Shown here piece after piece: positions 1-8,560 of a stretch of DNA of 64,000 nt. Origin of the DNA: CAXXHQ01 sp963665265 (lineage in GTDB: Bacteria; Planctomycetota; Planctomycetia; Pirellulales; Thermoguttaceae); assembly GCA_963665265.2 (NCBI GenBank), contig OY762224.2, forward strand, positions 2,170,001-2,234,000. Reading direction: 5' to 3'. Under the pieces are notes generated by a model that saw nothing but the letters and a program-made list of their open reading frames with translations, searched no databases and was not told the DNA's origin. Numbering within the stretch: position 1 is the first letter of the stretch; every line of letters starts with the position of its first letter. The translations under genes were made by a program, and so were the position numbers.

Positions 1-250
1 AGGTCGGAGGAATCCGAACCTCCCCCTCGTCTGCGAGCGCTGTTTTTACTGAATTCTCGACGGCGCTGTAGAGATACGCTGAAGCGTCTTCCGCTTTATT
101 CACATTTTCGGCGGCTTCAACGAGGCTGAGGTATCCGGCGGAAAAGAGGTCGTCTTTGAAATAGGCGTATTCGGGGAACTGTTTGAGAATGCGCCCGACG
201 GCGGCGTCCACTTTGTCCAAGTTTTGCGCAACAAGTTCATCTCGCGTCAT
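1..250 (-). CDS. phage sigma-70-like factor, 5' part (cut by window edge)
   Basis: The first 83 codons of a protein that runs off the left edge. Residues about 30-80 resemble sigma-70 region 2: a DLFSAGYLSLVEAAE stretch, then AYLYSAVENSVKTAL and a VRIPP tail, matching the usual pattern of an aspartate-leucine start, a GYLGL core and an R-I-P end. It would bind core RNA polymerase and redirect it to phage promoters. The ATG overlaps the stop of the upstream C39-like gene as ATGA, so it is the last visible gene of the minus-strand operon. A helicase-like or unrelated helical protein is possible because the DNA-binding region 4 lies outside the window. Confidence 0.65.
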   Translation of the reverse strand, partial: MTRDELVAQNLDKVDAAVGRILKQFPEYAYFKDDLFSAGYLSLVEAAENVNKAEDASAYLYSAVENSVKTALADEGEVRIPPT

Positions 251-672
251 TTAATCACCCATAATCTTTTTGGCGTAAGGAGTAAATTCAGTGATGGTTC
301 CGTAAGATCGGGGTCGTAAAACAACCCCCGTTCAAATGCGACGGCGTGCCACGTTGGCGTCATTCCGATGACGACGCCCCGCTCGGTTTTCAACAAATGG
401 TCGATTGGCAATTCAACGTCGTGACGCCTGCCGCCTCGCTCCGCGATTACGACAAGGGCGTCAAACTGCGTAGCGGTCTTTCCAAGGCGCCAAGCCGCGC
501 GAATGCACTCTTGGCTGAGGTGCCCCCGACGATCGGTCGGAGGCGGGTTGCCCGGAAAGATGATTTCGCCGCCGTCGTGCCCGACTTCGCGAAGAAATCT
601 CGACAAGGAAATGTCGAGAGCCATTGACCAAGCGGCTGCCATGCACAGCCAGCGCTCCGGCTTTCGGATCAT
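247..672 (-). CDS. C39/papain-like cysteine protease-like phage protein
   Basis: About 141 residues. A Trp-Leu-Cys near residue 10 begins a helix (WLCMAAAW), His109 lies in a THxAVAFERG-like strand context (TWHAVAFE) and Asp120 follows in YDPD. A Cys at a helix start, a later His and a nearby Asp in a DP turn is the arrangement of C39-like and related papain-fold enzymes. I infer the fold; no substrate is evident. The start chosen gives an ATGA overlap with the nuclease gene upstream; an ATG two codons earlier is possible. The 3' end overlaps the sigma-like gene by ATGA. A second protein of this type lies in the lysis region (40471-40983). Confidence 0.5.
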   Translation of the reverse strand: MIRKPERWLCMAAAWSMALDISLSRFLREVGHDGGEIIFPGNPPPTDRRGHLSQECIRAAWRLGKTATQFDALVVIAERGGRRHDVELPIDHLLKTERGVVIGMTPTWHAVAFERGLFYDPDLTEPSLNLLLTPKRLWVIK

Positions 673-1034
673 TTGCATAGGTTGTTAATCATGTCCTCCA
701 CGTTGAAGTCCCAGGTTTTCTTCCAGTAATCCCGCATATTTGGCGGTGCGAAGAGCCTGTCGTAGTTCTCCTGATTCGCCTCCGTCAGTATCCACACGCC
801 GAGTTTGCGTTTTTCCCACAGCGGCCACTTCGCTCGCTGCGCCCGCGTAAACGAGTAGCGTCCTTCGACTTTCACATCCACCCAGCGCTGCCCGTGTTGC
901 GGGTGCCAGCAGTACAGGTCGGGCAAACCGGATTGAAAGGCGTTTCCGACGATTCGCTCGACAAGCCAGCCCCGTTGTTCGAGGTAAGTAACGAGCTTGC
1001 CCTGAATCTTGTATTCCGGCCCGTGATGCGGCAT
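669..1034 (-). CDS. VRR-NUC / PD-(D/E)XK nuclease
   Basis: A 121-residue single-domain nuclease of the VRR-NUC class. It begins with a short helix (EYKIQGKLVTYLEQRGW), followed by GLPDLYCW and then WVDVKVEG, the G-x-PD-x(n)-(D/E)-x-K catalytic signature with Asp in place of the usual Glu. Stand-alone phage VRR-NUC proteins are thought to cut branched DNA such as Holliday or replication junctions, which fits its place after DNA polymerase, helicase and primase genes. The start codon overlaps the stop of the 27-codon ORF before it (TAATG). Confidence 0.8.
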   Translation of the reverse strand: MPHHGPEYKIQGKLVTYLEQRGWLVERIVGNAFQSGLPDLYCWHPQHGQRWVDVKVEGRYSFTRAQRAKWPLWEKRKLGVWILTEANQENYDRLFAPPNMRDYWKKTWDFNVEDMINNLCK

Positions 1035-1117
1035 TAGTTAAACCAGTATCCGACATTGAATTTAGAGTTGGCCTCGTCCGATTCACGATTTTTCAGACAA
1101 TAGACTCGCGGTAGCAT
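1034..1117 (-). CDS. tiny coupled ORF, 27 aa, unknown
   Basis: ATG at 1115-1117 gives a 27-residue peptide beginning MLPRVYCLKN and ending NVGYWFN. Its stop overlaps the nuclease start as TAATG, the same coupling as between the polymerase and the next small ORF. The reading frame stays open further upstream, with a TTG at 1193-1195, so the product could be about 53 residues. No family is recognised. The support is the coupling and the balanced composition, so it is tentative. Confidence 0.35.
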   Translation of the reverse strand: MLPRVYCLKNRESDEANSKFNVGYWFN

Positions 1118-1155
1118 TTGCCCGGCCCTCGTAGTAACGGTGCGTAACGCTCGAC

Positions 1156-1302
1156 TCAAAACGCCGCTCTTGGCGCCGCGTCTGTTGGCTCCCAACTTGT
1201 CTTGAACGTTTTATAGGCGCTCGCCTTTGCCAACCCCGAGCACCCGGTCTCCCGGTACAAACACTCAATCGCATACGTAACGCTCTTGATTCTTTTCTTC
1301 AT
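1156..1302 (-). CDS. small phage protein, 48 aa, unknown
   Basis: Begins MKKRIKSVTY and starts inside the stop of the DNA polymerase gene (TAATG), so it is very probably translated by reinitiation. The 48-residue product is basic, with two cysteines (ECLYRETGC) and no recognisable domain. Position between polymerase and nuclease suggests a replication accessory role, but nothing in the sequence shows it. Confidence 0.55.
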   Translation of the reverse strand: MKKRIKSVTYAIECLYRETGCSGLAKASAYKTFKTSWEPTDAAPRAAF

Positions 1303-3605
1303 TACTTGTCCGCCCATGTTTTGGCGTTGGTCATCCACTCCATGCCGATCAAGGGGACTTTGTCCCGGTAGCTCTCCACCGTCTCTTTCACGATCTTGGC
1401 CGTACTTTCGACGCAGTCCGGCCGCGTCACGCACAGCACTTCGTCATGCACGTTCATGGGCGCGACGCGCCAATCGTTGACGCCCGCCGGCTGTTGATCC
1501 CAAATTCGCCTCTGCAAGCGCTTGGTGATTTGCGCGCCGGGACTTTGAATCTCGTGGTTGGCGGCGGCTCGCATGTTGGCCGCCTGAACGGCGAACGCCG
1601 CGCCGAATACGGCGGACGCGACCGCACCGCCCGCGTCTTGCACGCGGTCGCGGCGAATAACTTTGACGCCGGTGTTTCGCCAATGCTTGGGCGACTTCTG
1701 GGCAAGAAGGAAGAGTTCTTTCGCAACCGTGTTTTCCAGCGTGAAATAGCGGCGAAAGCCGAGGAAGGACTCGACGTAATCCGCCGGGTCTTTCCAGATG
1801 ACTTGCTTGTTGTAAAGCTGCCGCATCGAGCAAAAGGCGTTAAAGACTTTTTCGCGGCCGCGCTTGATCGCCGGATACCGCTTCTCCAAGTCGGCGAACG
1901 CTCGCTTGGCGTTCTCCGGCTGAACGGAGAGCTTCTGAACCAGCGTTTCCCAAGTTCCCCCGTAAATGACCGCGAAAACGCCCTGCTTCCCCTTCGAGTA
2001 GAGGTCGTTTTTCGTCCCCTTCGTGGCGATAATCTGTTCGTAATCGTGGTCGGGAAACAGAGACATCGCAAAGAAGGCGTGAATCTTTTTCCCCGAGTCG
2101 ATGTCCGCTTTCAGCGCTTCATCTTCGTACACGGCCTGGGCCAGCGTCACTTCAAAGCTGTCGAAGTCGCCGAGGCAAAGCTGATAGTCGTCCCAAGCAA
2201 GAGGAAATACACGCCGAACGTCTTCCGAGCGATTGATTCCCTGCGCATTCAATCCGTCTCCGCCGCTCATACGAGATGAAAGCGTTCCGATGATATTAAA
2301 CGAGGCATGGAACTTGCCGGCGCGCAGGAGCTTATCGTAAAGCTCGATCTCCTTTTTGGCGAATTTGGCGTCAAGGAGAACTTTCGAGCGTTCGGCCGCC
2401 GGATGCGGCCCGGTGTGCATCTGGCCGGTCCCGCCGCATCGCGGGCAGTCGGGGCCGCAGTTGACCATGCCGCACGGCTCCTCGCCCATCTCCCATTCGA
2501 GGATCGCTTCGAGCATCGCTTTCCGCGTCGTCTCGGCGATGATTTCCCGCTCGGTCTCGTCCATCACTTCATAGAGATAGCGGCGGACCTCGCGCGGTTT
2601 GTTGATATTGACGGGACTGCTGGCCGCCTTCTCCGTCGCTAGATTTTTAAGCTTCCTTATCCCTTCAAGGTCAATTTGGAAGCCATGCCAGCGCACGGCC
2701 GCCACCATGCAAGCGAGAACGGAGTCGTCGTCGCCCGGTTCCGGACAGCCGAAATACTTATCCAGTTCCCGCGTATAAACGACGTCTTTCTCGGCGTAGA
2801 TTCGGGCCGCCGCGTTGTCCCGCCAGTGCAGGGCATGGCGTTGAATCAAAGCGGGCCACGCATAGCGAATCTTTTTGCCGGGATATTCGACGGCCCAGCC
2901 GCGCGACGGGGCGCTCACGGCCAAAGCCGTCGGAGCGTAACCGGCTTCAACGGGCCGAGTGTCCGGCTCCACGTCTTCGTAGTGATAGTCGGGTTTCAGC
3001 TTCAGGACGTACTCGGCCAAAAACTTCAGGCCGGAGGCTGCGTTGAAGCGGAGGACGACGTCCTTGAAATCGGGGTCGATGACGCCCGCCTTTTCACGCG
3101 GAAAGACGTGCCAACGCGGCGCGCCTTTTTGCCCTCGCGCGAAGTAAATGTCGTCAAGCTTGACCCGGCGTTCCAACTCCTCCGCCAGGGCGTAGGCCAG
3201 CCCCGTGGGCACCTTGCGAATGCGCACGTTTTCGCGCGACATGAGCGACTGAAACGGCCCCTTGCGGGCGTAAAGCAGCAAGTCGAGGGCGTTTTTTGGC
3301 TTCAAACAGGGGCCGTCCTGGCCTTTCGCCTCAATCAAGGCGATCTCTTCCACATGCTCAAAGGGAATCCAATCCGGCGGGAGCAGCCTCCAGATGGTAT
3401 AGAGCTTGCAGAGGTGAAACATGTCAAAGACGAGGTTGAACCCGATCAAGTCATGCTCCAAGAGCGATTCGATCAAGTCCAACGTCCGGCGGACGGGCGT
3501 AAACCACACGTCATGCAACGTGATCGGGCCCTCGTCGAAAGCGTATTGCAACAATACGGCCATGCCATGCAGGCCGCATGTTTCCGAATCTAAACGTAAG
3601 CGCAT
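1302..3605 (-). CDS. phage DNA polymerase, family A with 3'-5' exonuclease
   Basis: A 767-residue family A replicative polymerase. The N-terminal exonuclease has Exo I (LDSETCG, about residue 6), Exo II (GFNLVFDM, Asp about 61) and Exo III (YAEKD, about 270). The polymerase domain has motif A (GDFDSFEV, about 480), motif B (KGKQGVFAVIYGG, about 537) and motif C (NVHDEV, about 719). A four-Cys cluster at about 378-390 (CGMVNCGPDCPRCGG) is an extra zinc-binding-like insertion. I chose the ATG at 3603-3605; a TTG five codons earlier is also open. No strong ribosome-binding site is visible. The gene follows ParB-like protein 1 after 138 bp that hold a hairpin. Confidence 0.93.
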   Translation of the reverse strand: MRLRLDSETCGLHGMAVLLQYAFDEGPITLHDVWFTPVRRTLDLIESLLEHDLIGFNLVFDMFHLCKLYTIWRLLPPDWIPFEHVEEIALIEAKGQDGPCLKPKNALDLLLYARKGPFQSLMSRENVRIRKVPTGLAYALAEELERRVKLDDIYFARGQKGAPRWHVFPREKAGVIDPDFKDVVLRFNAASGLKFLAEYVLKLKPDYHYEDVEPDTRPVEAGYAPTALAVSAPSRGWAVEYPGKKIRYAWPALIQRHALHWRDNAAARIYAEKDVVYTRELDKYFGCPEPGDDDSVLACMVAAVRWHGFQIDLEGIRKLKNLATEKAASSPVNINKPREVRRYLYEVMDETEREIIAETTRKAMLEAILEWEMGEEPCGMVNCGPDCPRCGGTGQMHTGPHPAAERSKVLLDAKFAKKEIELYDKLLRAGKFHASFNIIGTLSSRMSGGDGLNAQGINRSEDVRRVFPLAWDDYQLCLGDFDSFEVTLAQAVYEDEALKADIDSGKKIHAFFAMSLFPDHDYEQIIATKGTKNDLYSKGKQGVFAVIYGGTWETLVQKLSVQPENAKRAFADLEKRYPAIKRGREKVFNAFCSMRQLYNKQVIWKDPADYVESFLGFRRYFTLENTVAKELFLLAQKSPKHWRNTGVKVIRRDRVQDAGGAVASAVFGAAFAVQAANMRAAANHEIQSPGAQITKRLQRRIWDQQPAGVNDWRVAPMNVHDEVLCVTRPDCVESTAKIVKETVESYRDKVPLIGMEWMTNAKTWADK

Positions 3606-3670
3606 ATTGGTAGCGTGCAAAAGAGAAAGTTCTGCACAGGTAGAGAATGAATCCCGCCGAATACCTGTCG

Positions 3671-3690
3671 CCGGACGAAAGAACGTCCGG
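3671..3690. other. perfect hairpin between ParB-like protein 1 and DNA polymerase
   Basis: CCGGACG and CGTCCGG form a 7-bp perfect stem with a 6-nt loop. It lies in the 138-bp gap between the ParB-like stop and the polymerase start. There is no T-tract on either side, so it is more likely an mRNA stability or processing element, or a protein site, than a terminator. Confidence 0.5.
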
Positions 3691-3742
3691 GCTTATGTAT
3701 CTACTGTTCCCGCTCGGGCCAATTTGGGGCGGTGAAAATAAA

Positions 3743-4435
3743 CTATTCTTGCGATTTTCCGAGAATTTCTTCTTTGGAAATATCCCCGAGAACCCATAGA
3801 CCGAATTGCATAACCTTGCCCTCCTCGCCTCGCCCCGCAAGCTCTCGTAACATCTCTCGAATCTGCAAGACGTTGGGGCGGCGCCGAGTCGTCCTTGGGC
3901 GATTAACAGCCAATCCCCTGGCGAATTCTACGCGGTCTTTTTTACAATGATAAACCGCATCAAGCTGCCGACCATTTAGTTGCCCGGAGGCCGCTAATTG
4001 CTTTATCTCCTGCGGCATCTTCATCAAACATGTGCGCACCCAAACCCAGTTCGGGCTGCGGTTCAGAGCTCGGGCGATTTCCCTCAGCGAGCGGCCGGGG
4101 AATTGCTTATTAATCGCCTCGGCCTGCTCCCAGAGGGTCAAATCCCGGCGGTCCAAGTTTTCCGCGAGGTTAGCTTCCTCCCCGGCCTCGCAAATAAAAG
4201 CGGGAATCTTCTCACGGCGGAGATGATAACGCATCGCCGCGTAGCGGCGGTGGCCGGCGACGATCCGATATTTGTACGGGCCGCCGAACGGCTGCAAAAT
4301 GATCGGCGCAAACAGGCCGTGCTTTTCGATGGACTTTGCCAGCGACGCCGTACTATCGATCGTAAATGACCTACAATTAAAGTCCCGATCAAAGAAAATA
4401 TCTTCGACCGGGACTTCGATGACTTCATATTTCAT
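3743..4435 (-). CDS. ParB/Spo0J-like nuclease-domain protein 1
   Basis: A 230-residue ParB-like protein. It has an N-terminal strand (VPVEDIFFD), an HGLFAPIIL motif, the GHRRYAAMR box at about 90 that forms the CTP-binding pocket in the family, and NLAENLDRRDLTLWEQA (box III-like). A helix-turn-helix follows at about 130-155 (SLREIARALNRSPNWV). No ParA gene is visible nearby, so it is more likely a regulator or DNA-organising factor than half of a partition pair. It overlaps the metallophosphoesterase upstream by 11 bp. A second ParB-like protein is encoded at 9775-10698. Confidence 0.88.
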   Translation of the reverse strand: MKYEVIEVPVEDIFFDRDFNCRSFTIDSTASLAKSIEKHGLFAPIILQPFGGPYKYRIVAGHRRYAAMRYHLRREKIPAFICEAGEEANLAENLDRRDLTLWEQAEAINKQFPGRSLREIARALNRSPNWVWVRTCLMKMPQEIKQLAASGQLNGRQLDAVYHCKKDRVEFARGLAVNRPRTTRRRPNVLQIREMLRELAGRGEEGKVMQFGLWVLGDISKEEILGKSQE

Positions 4436-5642
4436 AGCGCTTCGGCCCTCGCTTTTCTCCGTCGTGCCGAAGTTTAATCGGCAGTCGCCACGTCACGCCG
4501 TTTCGATGGTGCATGCCGTGGACTAATTGCACCGGCTCCCGGTATCCCGCCAAGGCGTTAAAGGCAAACGGATCGGTTCCCGGCCAAGCCCCGTTAATCA
4601 GCAACTCGCCCTCAACGTCCGCCAAGGCCGCCGATACGTGGTGATGCCCCAGAACGAAATAGCGGATTCGCGGCAGATTCGAGACGCCGCTCAAAGCGAC
4701 CAAATTCTTCTGCCGACGCTGCATGCCGTAGAACGGCACGCCCCCGTTGCTCCGCACGTCGTCGCCGTGCGAGACGTTTACCCACTGGCCGTTAATCTCC
4801 ACATTGGCGGACCAAGCGTCGGGAACGACGAATTGGACGTTTTTTAGATCGCCGCAATGGAGGGCGGCCGTCTTGTGGACGAGATAATCCCAATTGTCGT
4901 TCGCCCCGTAATAGTCCTTCTTCGGGGTTCGCCTTCCGTGGTTGCCGGACAAACACACGACCCGCACCGAATCAAAGAACGGAGCCAAGTCCCGGTACAT
5001 GAGGGCGTAGAGCTTCCCGATCGCAAGGCTGTTGTTGAACTGGTTGCGAAAGTAAGACCGCTCGACGGCGCGGTGAATCTCGCCGCAAGTGGCGTCGCCG
5101 TAATTGAGGACGGTCAAGTTCGGAAACGTAAAATTCGCCAGCGTCTCCTGCGACCACTTAATGATGGATTCGACGTAATGCTCCGCCCTCGCGCAAGAGA
5201 CGCGGAAATCGTACTCTTCCAAGCCGCCTACTTCGCTCGGGCGGATAACTTGATCGTGGTGGCCGTCGCTGATATGCACGACTAGATGTTCTTCCACGGC
5301 CGAGGAAGGCTTGCGCTTGCGGGCGTCGGGCAAGGCTTTGAACGGTTGAACCTTGTTTTCGAGTTCTTTCGCAATGGAGGCGAATAACCCCTCAATCCGA
5401 CTATTTGACTGACTTTTCTTTCTCTCGGATCGCAGTTCGTCTTTGAGATGGGTGATTTCCGCCTCAAGACCGCGAATCGTCTCGCCCGCCGCCTCATCCG
5501 GTCGCGTTACGGTCGGGTACGCACGGCCGGTTACAATGTCGCTCACCATCGACCGCGAGATGCCGAATTGTTTTGCGACGTCGCCTTGGGCCTTCGAGCG
5601 GCACAGTTTAACGATCTGTTTAACTTGTTGCTTCGTTAGCAT
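4425..5642 (-). CDS. metallophosphoesterase with N-terminal helix-turn-helix
   Basis: 405 residues. Residues 15-40 form an HTH (GDVAKQFGISRSMVSDI), followed by a charged coiled coil (55-80). The rest is a calcineurin-like phosphoesterase: SDGHHD (125-130), YGD (181-183), GNHGR (233-237), SHGDD (291-295) and GHHH (332-335) supply the metal ligands of the fold. The usual first motif D-x-H is present. The HTH suggests that the enzyme acts on, or is recruited to, DNA; this is inference. The substrate cannot be told from sequence. It overlaps genes on both sides, deep in the early operon. Confidence 0.82.
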   Translation of the reverse strand: MLTKQQVKQIVKLCRSKAQGDVAKQFGISRSMVSDIVTGRAYPTVTRPDEAAGETIRGLEAEITHLKDELRSERKKSQSNSRIEGLFASIAKELENKVQPFKALPDARKRKPSSAVEEHLVVHISDGHHDQVIRPSEVGGLEEYDFRVSCARAEHYVESIIKWSQETLANFTFPNLTVLNYGDATCGEIHRAVERSYFRNQFNNSLAIGKLYALMYRDLAPFFDSVRVVCLSGNHGRRTPKKDYYGANDNWDYLVHKTAALHCGDLKNVQFVVPDAWSANVEINGQWVNVSHGDDVRSNGGVPFYGMQRRQKNLVALSGVSNLPRIRYFVLGHHHVSAALADVEGELLINGAWPGTDPFAFNALAGYREPVQLVHGMHHRNGVTWRLPIKLRHDGEKRGPKRYEI

Positions 5643-5886
5643 TTAGCCCCTTCCAAACAATTGCAAAGCTCTCCGCCGTGGCCGGAAGCTTGAACTTCAG
5701 CGTCACGGCGAGGAATTTGTTCTTTTGCTCCTCATAAACTTGCTCTTCCGCGATTTTGCCGCTTTTAAGCAGCGCTTGGCCCTCGTTGACCAAAGCCTGC
5801 GCGACGTAAGCCAACGCCGCGTCCTTGGAGTGCCCTTTAAGCAGTTGCAGAAAGAGACGGATGCACGTCGCCCCAGTTAATGCCAT
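5620..5886 (-). CDS. small phage protein, 88 aa, unknown
   Basis: An alpha-helical, Ala/Lys/Glu-rich product of up to 88 residues with no recognised domain. It overlaps the end of the helicase by 50 bp and the start of the metallophosphoesterase by 23 bp. Part of the N-terminus may be wrong because the long helicase overlap could reflect a later start. Confidence 0.55.
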   Translation of the reverse strand: MALTGATCIRLFLQLLKGHSKDAALAYVAQALVNEGQALLKSGKIAEEQVYEEQKNKFLAVTLKFKLPATAESFAIVWKGLNANEATS

Positions 5887-7732
5887 TGAACGCCTCTCCC
5901 ATTGTCATAAGTTCGAGCCTTCGGTTACTTTGAATAATTTCCAGCACGCGCTCGTCGGACGGCAAATGCGTCAGATCGACGATCGTGCAGCCGCGATTAA
6001 AGTCCGCGCCGATTCGGTGGATGCGGTCTTCCGACTGGATGCGGTACTCCGGTTTGAGCGAATTGCTCCAATAGATCGCCATGCTCGCCTCGGTGAGCGT
6101 GAGGCTCATGCCGCCGGATTCGGGATGGGCGACGAAGGCGACTTTGAGATTGTCGCGATTGGCCCAGTAATCCAACCCTTGCTCCTCGACGGGCTGGCCG
6201 TCCGCCCGCGTGACTTGATAGCCGCGACCGTCGAGACGAACGACGTCCCACTGTTGTTTCAGACAGAGGTTCGTCACGCGGTCAACAGACCCGGTGAACC
6301 CGGCGAAGATGACGACGCGACCGACATCCTCGCACTCGTCGAGCAAGTCCTTTAAGGCCGCCTCCTTGGGACAGGGAATTTCTTTCGTTTCGCGGACGAT
6401 TTTCGGCATTTTGCCGGACCCGTCGCACACAGGGCAGTTCACTTCTCGTCGCTCAAGCGTAGCGACTTTTTCCGGCGTGAGCATGTCGATCTGCTCGTAG
6501 GTTTCTTCGCCGTGGAACCACTCAAAGACCTTCCCGTCCTCGCAGTGCGTGCATTTCGTCGTTCCGTCAATCTTGTCTCGATATTGGAACCCGTCGCTCA
6601 ACTCGCGCAGCAGCATCATGGCCTGCACGGCGCTTTGCGACGACTGAGCGATCGCTTTTGCCACCCTCAAAATAGAGGCGGAGGGCTGACAAACGATTTT
6701 GCGATAGTGCTTCTCGGGCAGCGTCAGGCAATCTTTCTTGTGCTTGATTATCACAAGGCCCTTCAATCGCTCGTACATGTAAGCGACTTCGTTCCGCGAC
6801 GGGACGAACTTGTGGTAGTCCGAGTCCTCAAAGGAGTGGGGACCGTCTTGCTCAAACATGCCGCAAACGTCGCACTTACGCTCGTCGTCTCGCCAGCCGA
6901 TGCGATCGTTGAACGAAACGCCCCCGTCAAATTGTTTGAGTTCCATGAACGCAAGCCGACGTTCAAGAGCCTTGGGGGAGCCTTCTTTTAAGAAACCGGG
7001 GTAAGCGATTTCGGATTGCGTCCACCAATCGATCGGAGTTTTTGGCGAGGGAGTGCCGGACATGAGAATAACGTAGCCGTCGTTCCCGTATTTAGCGCGG
7101 ATCGCGTCGGCGAGTTGTCGGGCGGCGTTCGTTCGTTTCGTGCCGTCTTTCTTCACGCGGGAGGACTCGTCGAAGATGACGCCCTGCGGAATTTTCGCTT
7201 TTTCCTCCATCTCGCGAACCAACCGCTCGTAAGTCATCATGCGAACGTTGACGCTCGGATCAAAATTCCATTTGTGAAGTTCTCGTTCGATGTTCGGCAA
7301 GGAAGATTTCGGCCCGACCCACCACCAGTTTTTGACGCCCGACTGCTCCATCACCTCTTGCGCCGCGAGAGTCTTGCCGCAGCCCATCTCGGCGGCCATG
7401 ATGCCGTAGTGATATGTCAGAAAGTGGTCGGCGAGTTCACGCTGATGGTCCATAAGCGGGCGAGAGTAGGCGTGCTTAACCGTCTCTCGGTCGAACCACG
7501 CATACGTGTCCTTACCCATCAAGTAGTCAAGCTGAAAACGATTTCGCGGCGTGTCGGCGACGGACCAGCGTTTCTCTTCGGGGCGCCACTTGCTCCCCTC
7601 CATCGCCTTGATCTCGTTTTTTAACGCGAACGGCGATTTGAGAAATAAGATTCGCCCGTCTCGATAGTCGATCTCGCCCGTAACCCGAATGAGAGTGCCT
7701 ATTTTAGTTTCCGTTAGGAAGTTGACTTGCAT
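5837..7732 (-). CDS. SNF2-like SF2 helicase
   Basis: 631 residues with the two-lobed SF2 core. Motifs in order: Q-like RPLMDHQREL, Walker A AEMGCGKT (about 115), motif II FDESS (about 188) where most relatives have DE-A/x-H, motif III SGTPSP, motif V GGMSLTLTEA and motif VI QSEDRIHRIG. Two zinc-binding-like inserts lie between the lobes: a CDVC pair near 310, and CTHC with CPVC separated by about 40 residues. Phage SNF2-type proteins remodel nucleoprotein or act in replication and recombination. The ATG overlaps the methyltransferase stop as TGATG, which settles the start. Confidence 0.87.
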   Translation of the reverse strand: MQVNFLTETKIGTLIRVTGEIDYRDGRILFLKSPFALKNEIKAMEGSKWRPEEKRWSVADTPRNRFQLDYLMGKDTYAWFDRETVKHAYSRPLMDHQRELADHFLTYHYGIMAAEMGCGKTLAAQEVMEQSGVKNWWWVGPKSSLPNIERELHKWNFDPSVNVRMMTYERLVREMEEKAKIPQGVIFDESSRVKKDGTKRTNAARQLADAIRAKYGNDGYVILMSGTPSPKTPIDWWTQSEIAYPGFLKEGSPKALERRLAFMELKQFDGGVSFNDRIGWRDDERKCDVCGMFEQDGPHSFEDSDYHKFVPSRNEVAYMYERLKGLVIIKHKKDCLTLPEKHYRKIVCQPSASILRVAKAIAQSSQSAVQAMMLLRELSDGFQYRDKIDGTTKCTHCEDGKVFEWFHGEETYEQIDMLTPEKVATLERREVNCPVCDGSGKMPKIVRETKEIPCPKEAALKDLLDECEDVGRVVIFAGFTGSVDRVTNLCLKQQWDVVRLDGRGYQVTRADGQPVEEQGLDYWANRDNLKVAFVAHPESGGMSLTLTEASMAIYWSNSLKPEYRIQSEDRIHRIGADFNRGCTIVDLTHLPSDERVLEIIQSNRRLELMTMGEAFNGINWGDVHPSLSATA

Positions 7733-8559
7733 CAGTTGCCCTGCATAGAAGCCCAAAGAGAAAGAAACGCATACGCCGCCTGAAGCGGGACCACTCCGTT
7801 GCCGAGAAGTCGCAGCCGGTCGGCCACCCCATCAGCCATGCCGTGAATGCCGGGTTCAAAGCCAGGAGCGACCTGTCGCCACGACTCGCCCGGCCCCGGA
7901 GGGAACGCGGCCAAATCTGGATCGCATCGATCAAGGCCGTTTGAATCGGCTTGCTCTTTCGCCGGTCGTGCGCCTTTTCGCCCGGTTGAAGAGGCTCGCC
8001 CGATTTGTTTACTAAATCGCTTGGGTCCGCCACGCTGGAGTAGAGCTTCGACGCGCTGGGCGTCGGCCACAGCGAGCGCGAACAATCGCTCCCGCCCATG
8101 CGGAGAACCCGCTTCTTCCGCTCCAAACAGACCAGCCGCAATCTTGAAGCCCACTCGTTCAAGGTCTGGGGCGACCTCATCGAACGCGGCGAGGTAGCCG
8201 GGCACGTTTTCGAGAAAAACAAATGCCGGTTTAACTTTGCTAATGATTCGATTGAAATGCGGCCAGAGGTGGCGGGGGTCGTCCTTGCCCTTCCGCTTCC
8301 CCGTAATGCTGAAAGACTGACACGGCGGGGAGCCGACGACGCAATCCACAAGTCCAGCAAACGGCTTTGGGTTGAAGGTTCGTAAGTCAGTCCAGATAGG
8401 CGCCGCAGGGAGGCATCCTTTTTCAATCGCTTGAGCCAAGTAGCTGACCGCGCTTGCTTCTCGTTCAACGTAAGCGACCGGCTGAACATCTCCGAGAGCG
8501 AGTTCAAGTCCGAGATCGAGACCGGCCCCGCCGGAACACAACGAGAGGGAAACAACCAC
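7732..8559 (-). CDS. C5 cytosine DNA methyltransferase
   Basis: 275 residues carrying the ordered C5-MTase motifs: I (LCSGGAGLDLG, 7-17), IV with catalytic Cys80 (GSPPCQSFS), VI (LENVPG, 116-121), VIII (GRERLF, 155-160) and X (LGNGVVPLQ, near 252). The target-recognition region between VIII and X is short (about 80 residues). No cognate endonuclease is visible, so it is a solitary enzyme, probably protecting phage DNA from host restriction or marking it. The start is a GTG just after the stop of the upstream gene. The downstream helicase is coupled by TGATG. Confidence 0.93.
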   Translation of the reverse strand: MVVSLSLCSGGAGLDLGLELALGDVQPVAYVEREASAVSYLAQAIEKGCLPAAPIWTDLRTFNPKPFAGLVDCVVGSPPCQSFSITGKRKGKDDPRHLWPHFNRIISKVKPAFVFLENVPGYLAAFDEVAPDLERVGFKIAAGLFGAEEAGSPHGRERLFALAVADAQRVEALLQRGGPKRFSKQIGRASSTGRKGARPAKEQADSNGLDRCDPDLAAFPPGPGESWRQVAPGFEPGIHGMADGVADRLRLLGNGVVPLQAAYAFLSLWASMQGN

Positions 8560-8560
8560 A

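Noticed and set aside
2676..3593. 305-codon plus-strand frame inside the polymerase gene
   Set aside because: Antisense shadow of a gene with all family A motifs.
3647..3796. plus-strand 50-codon frame beginning MNPAEYLSPDERTSG
   Set aside because: Overlaps the ParB-like 3' end and a hairpin, on the opposite strand, and has no ribosome-binding site.
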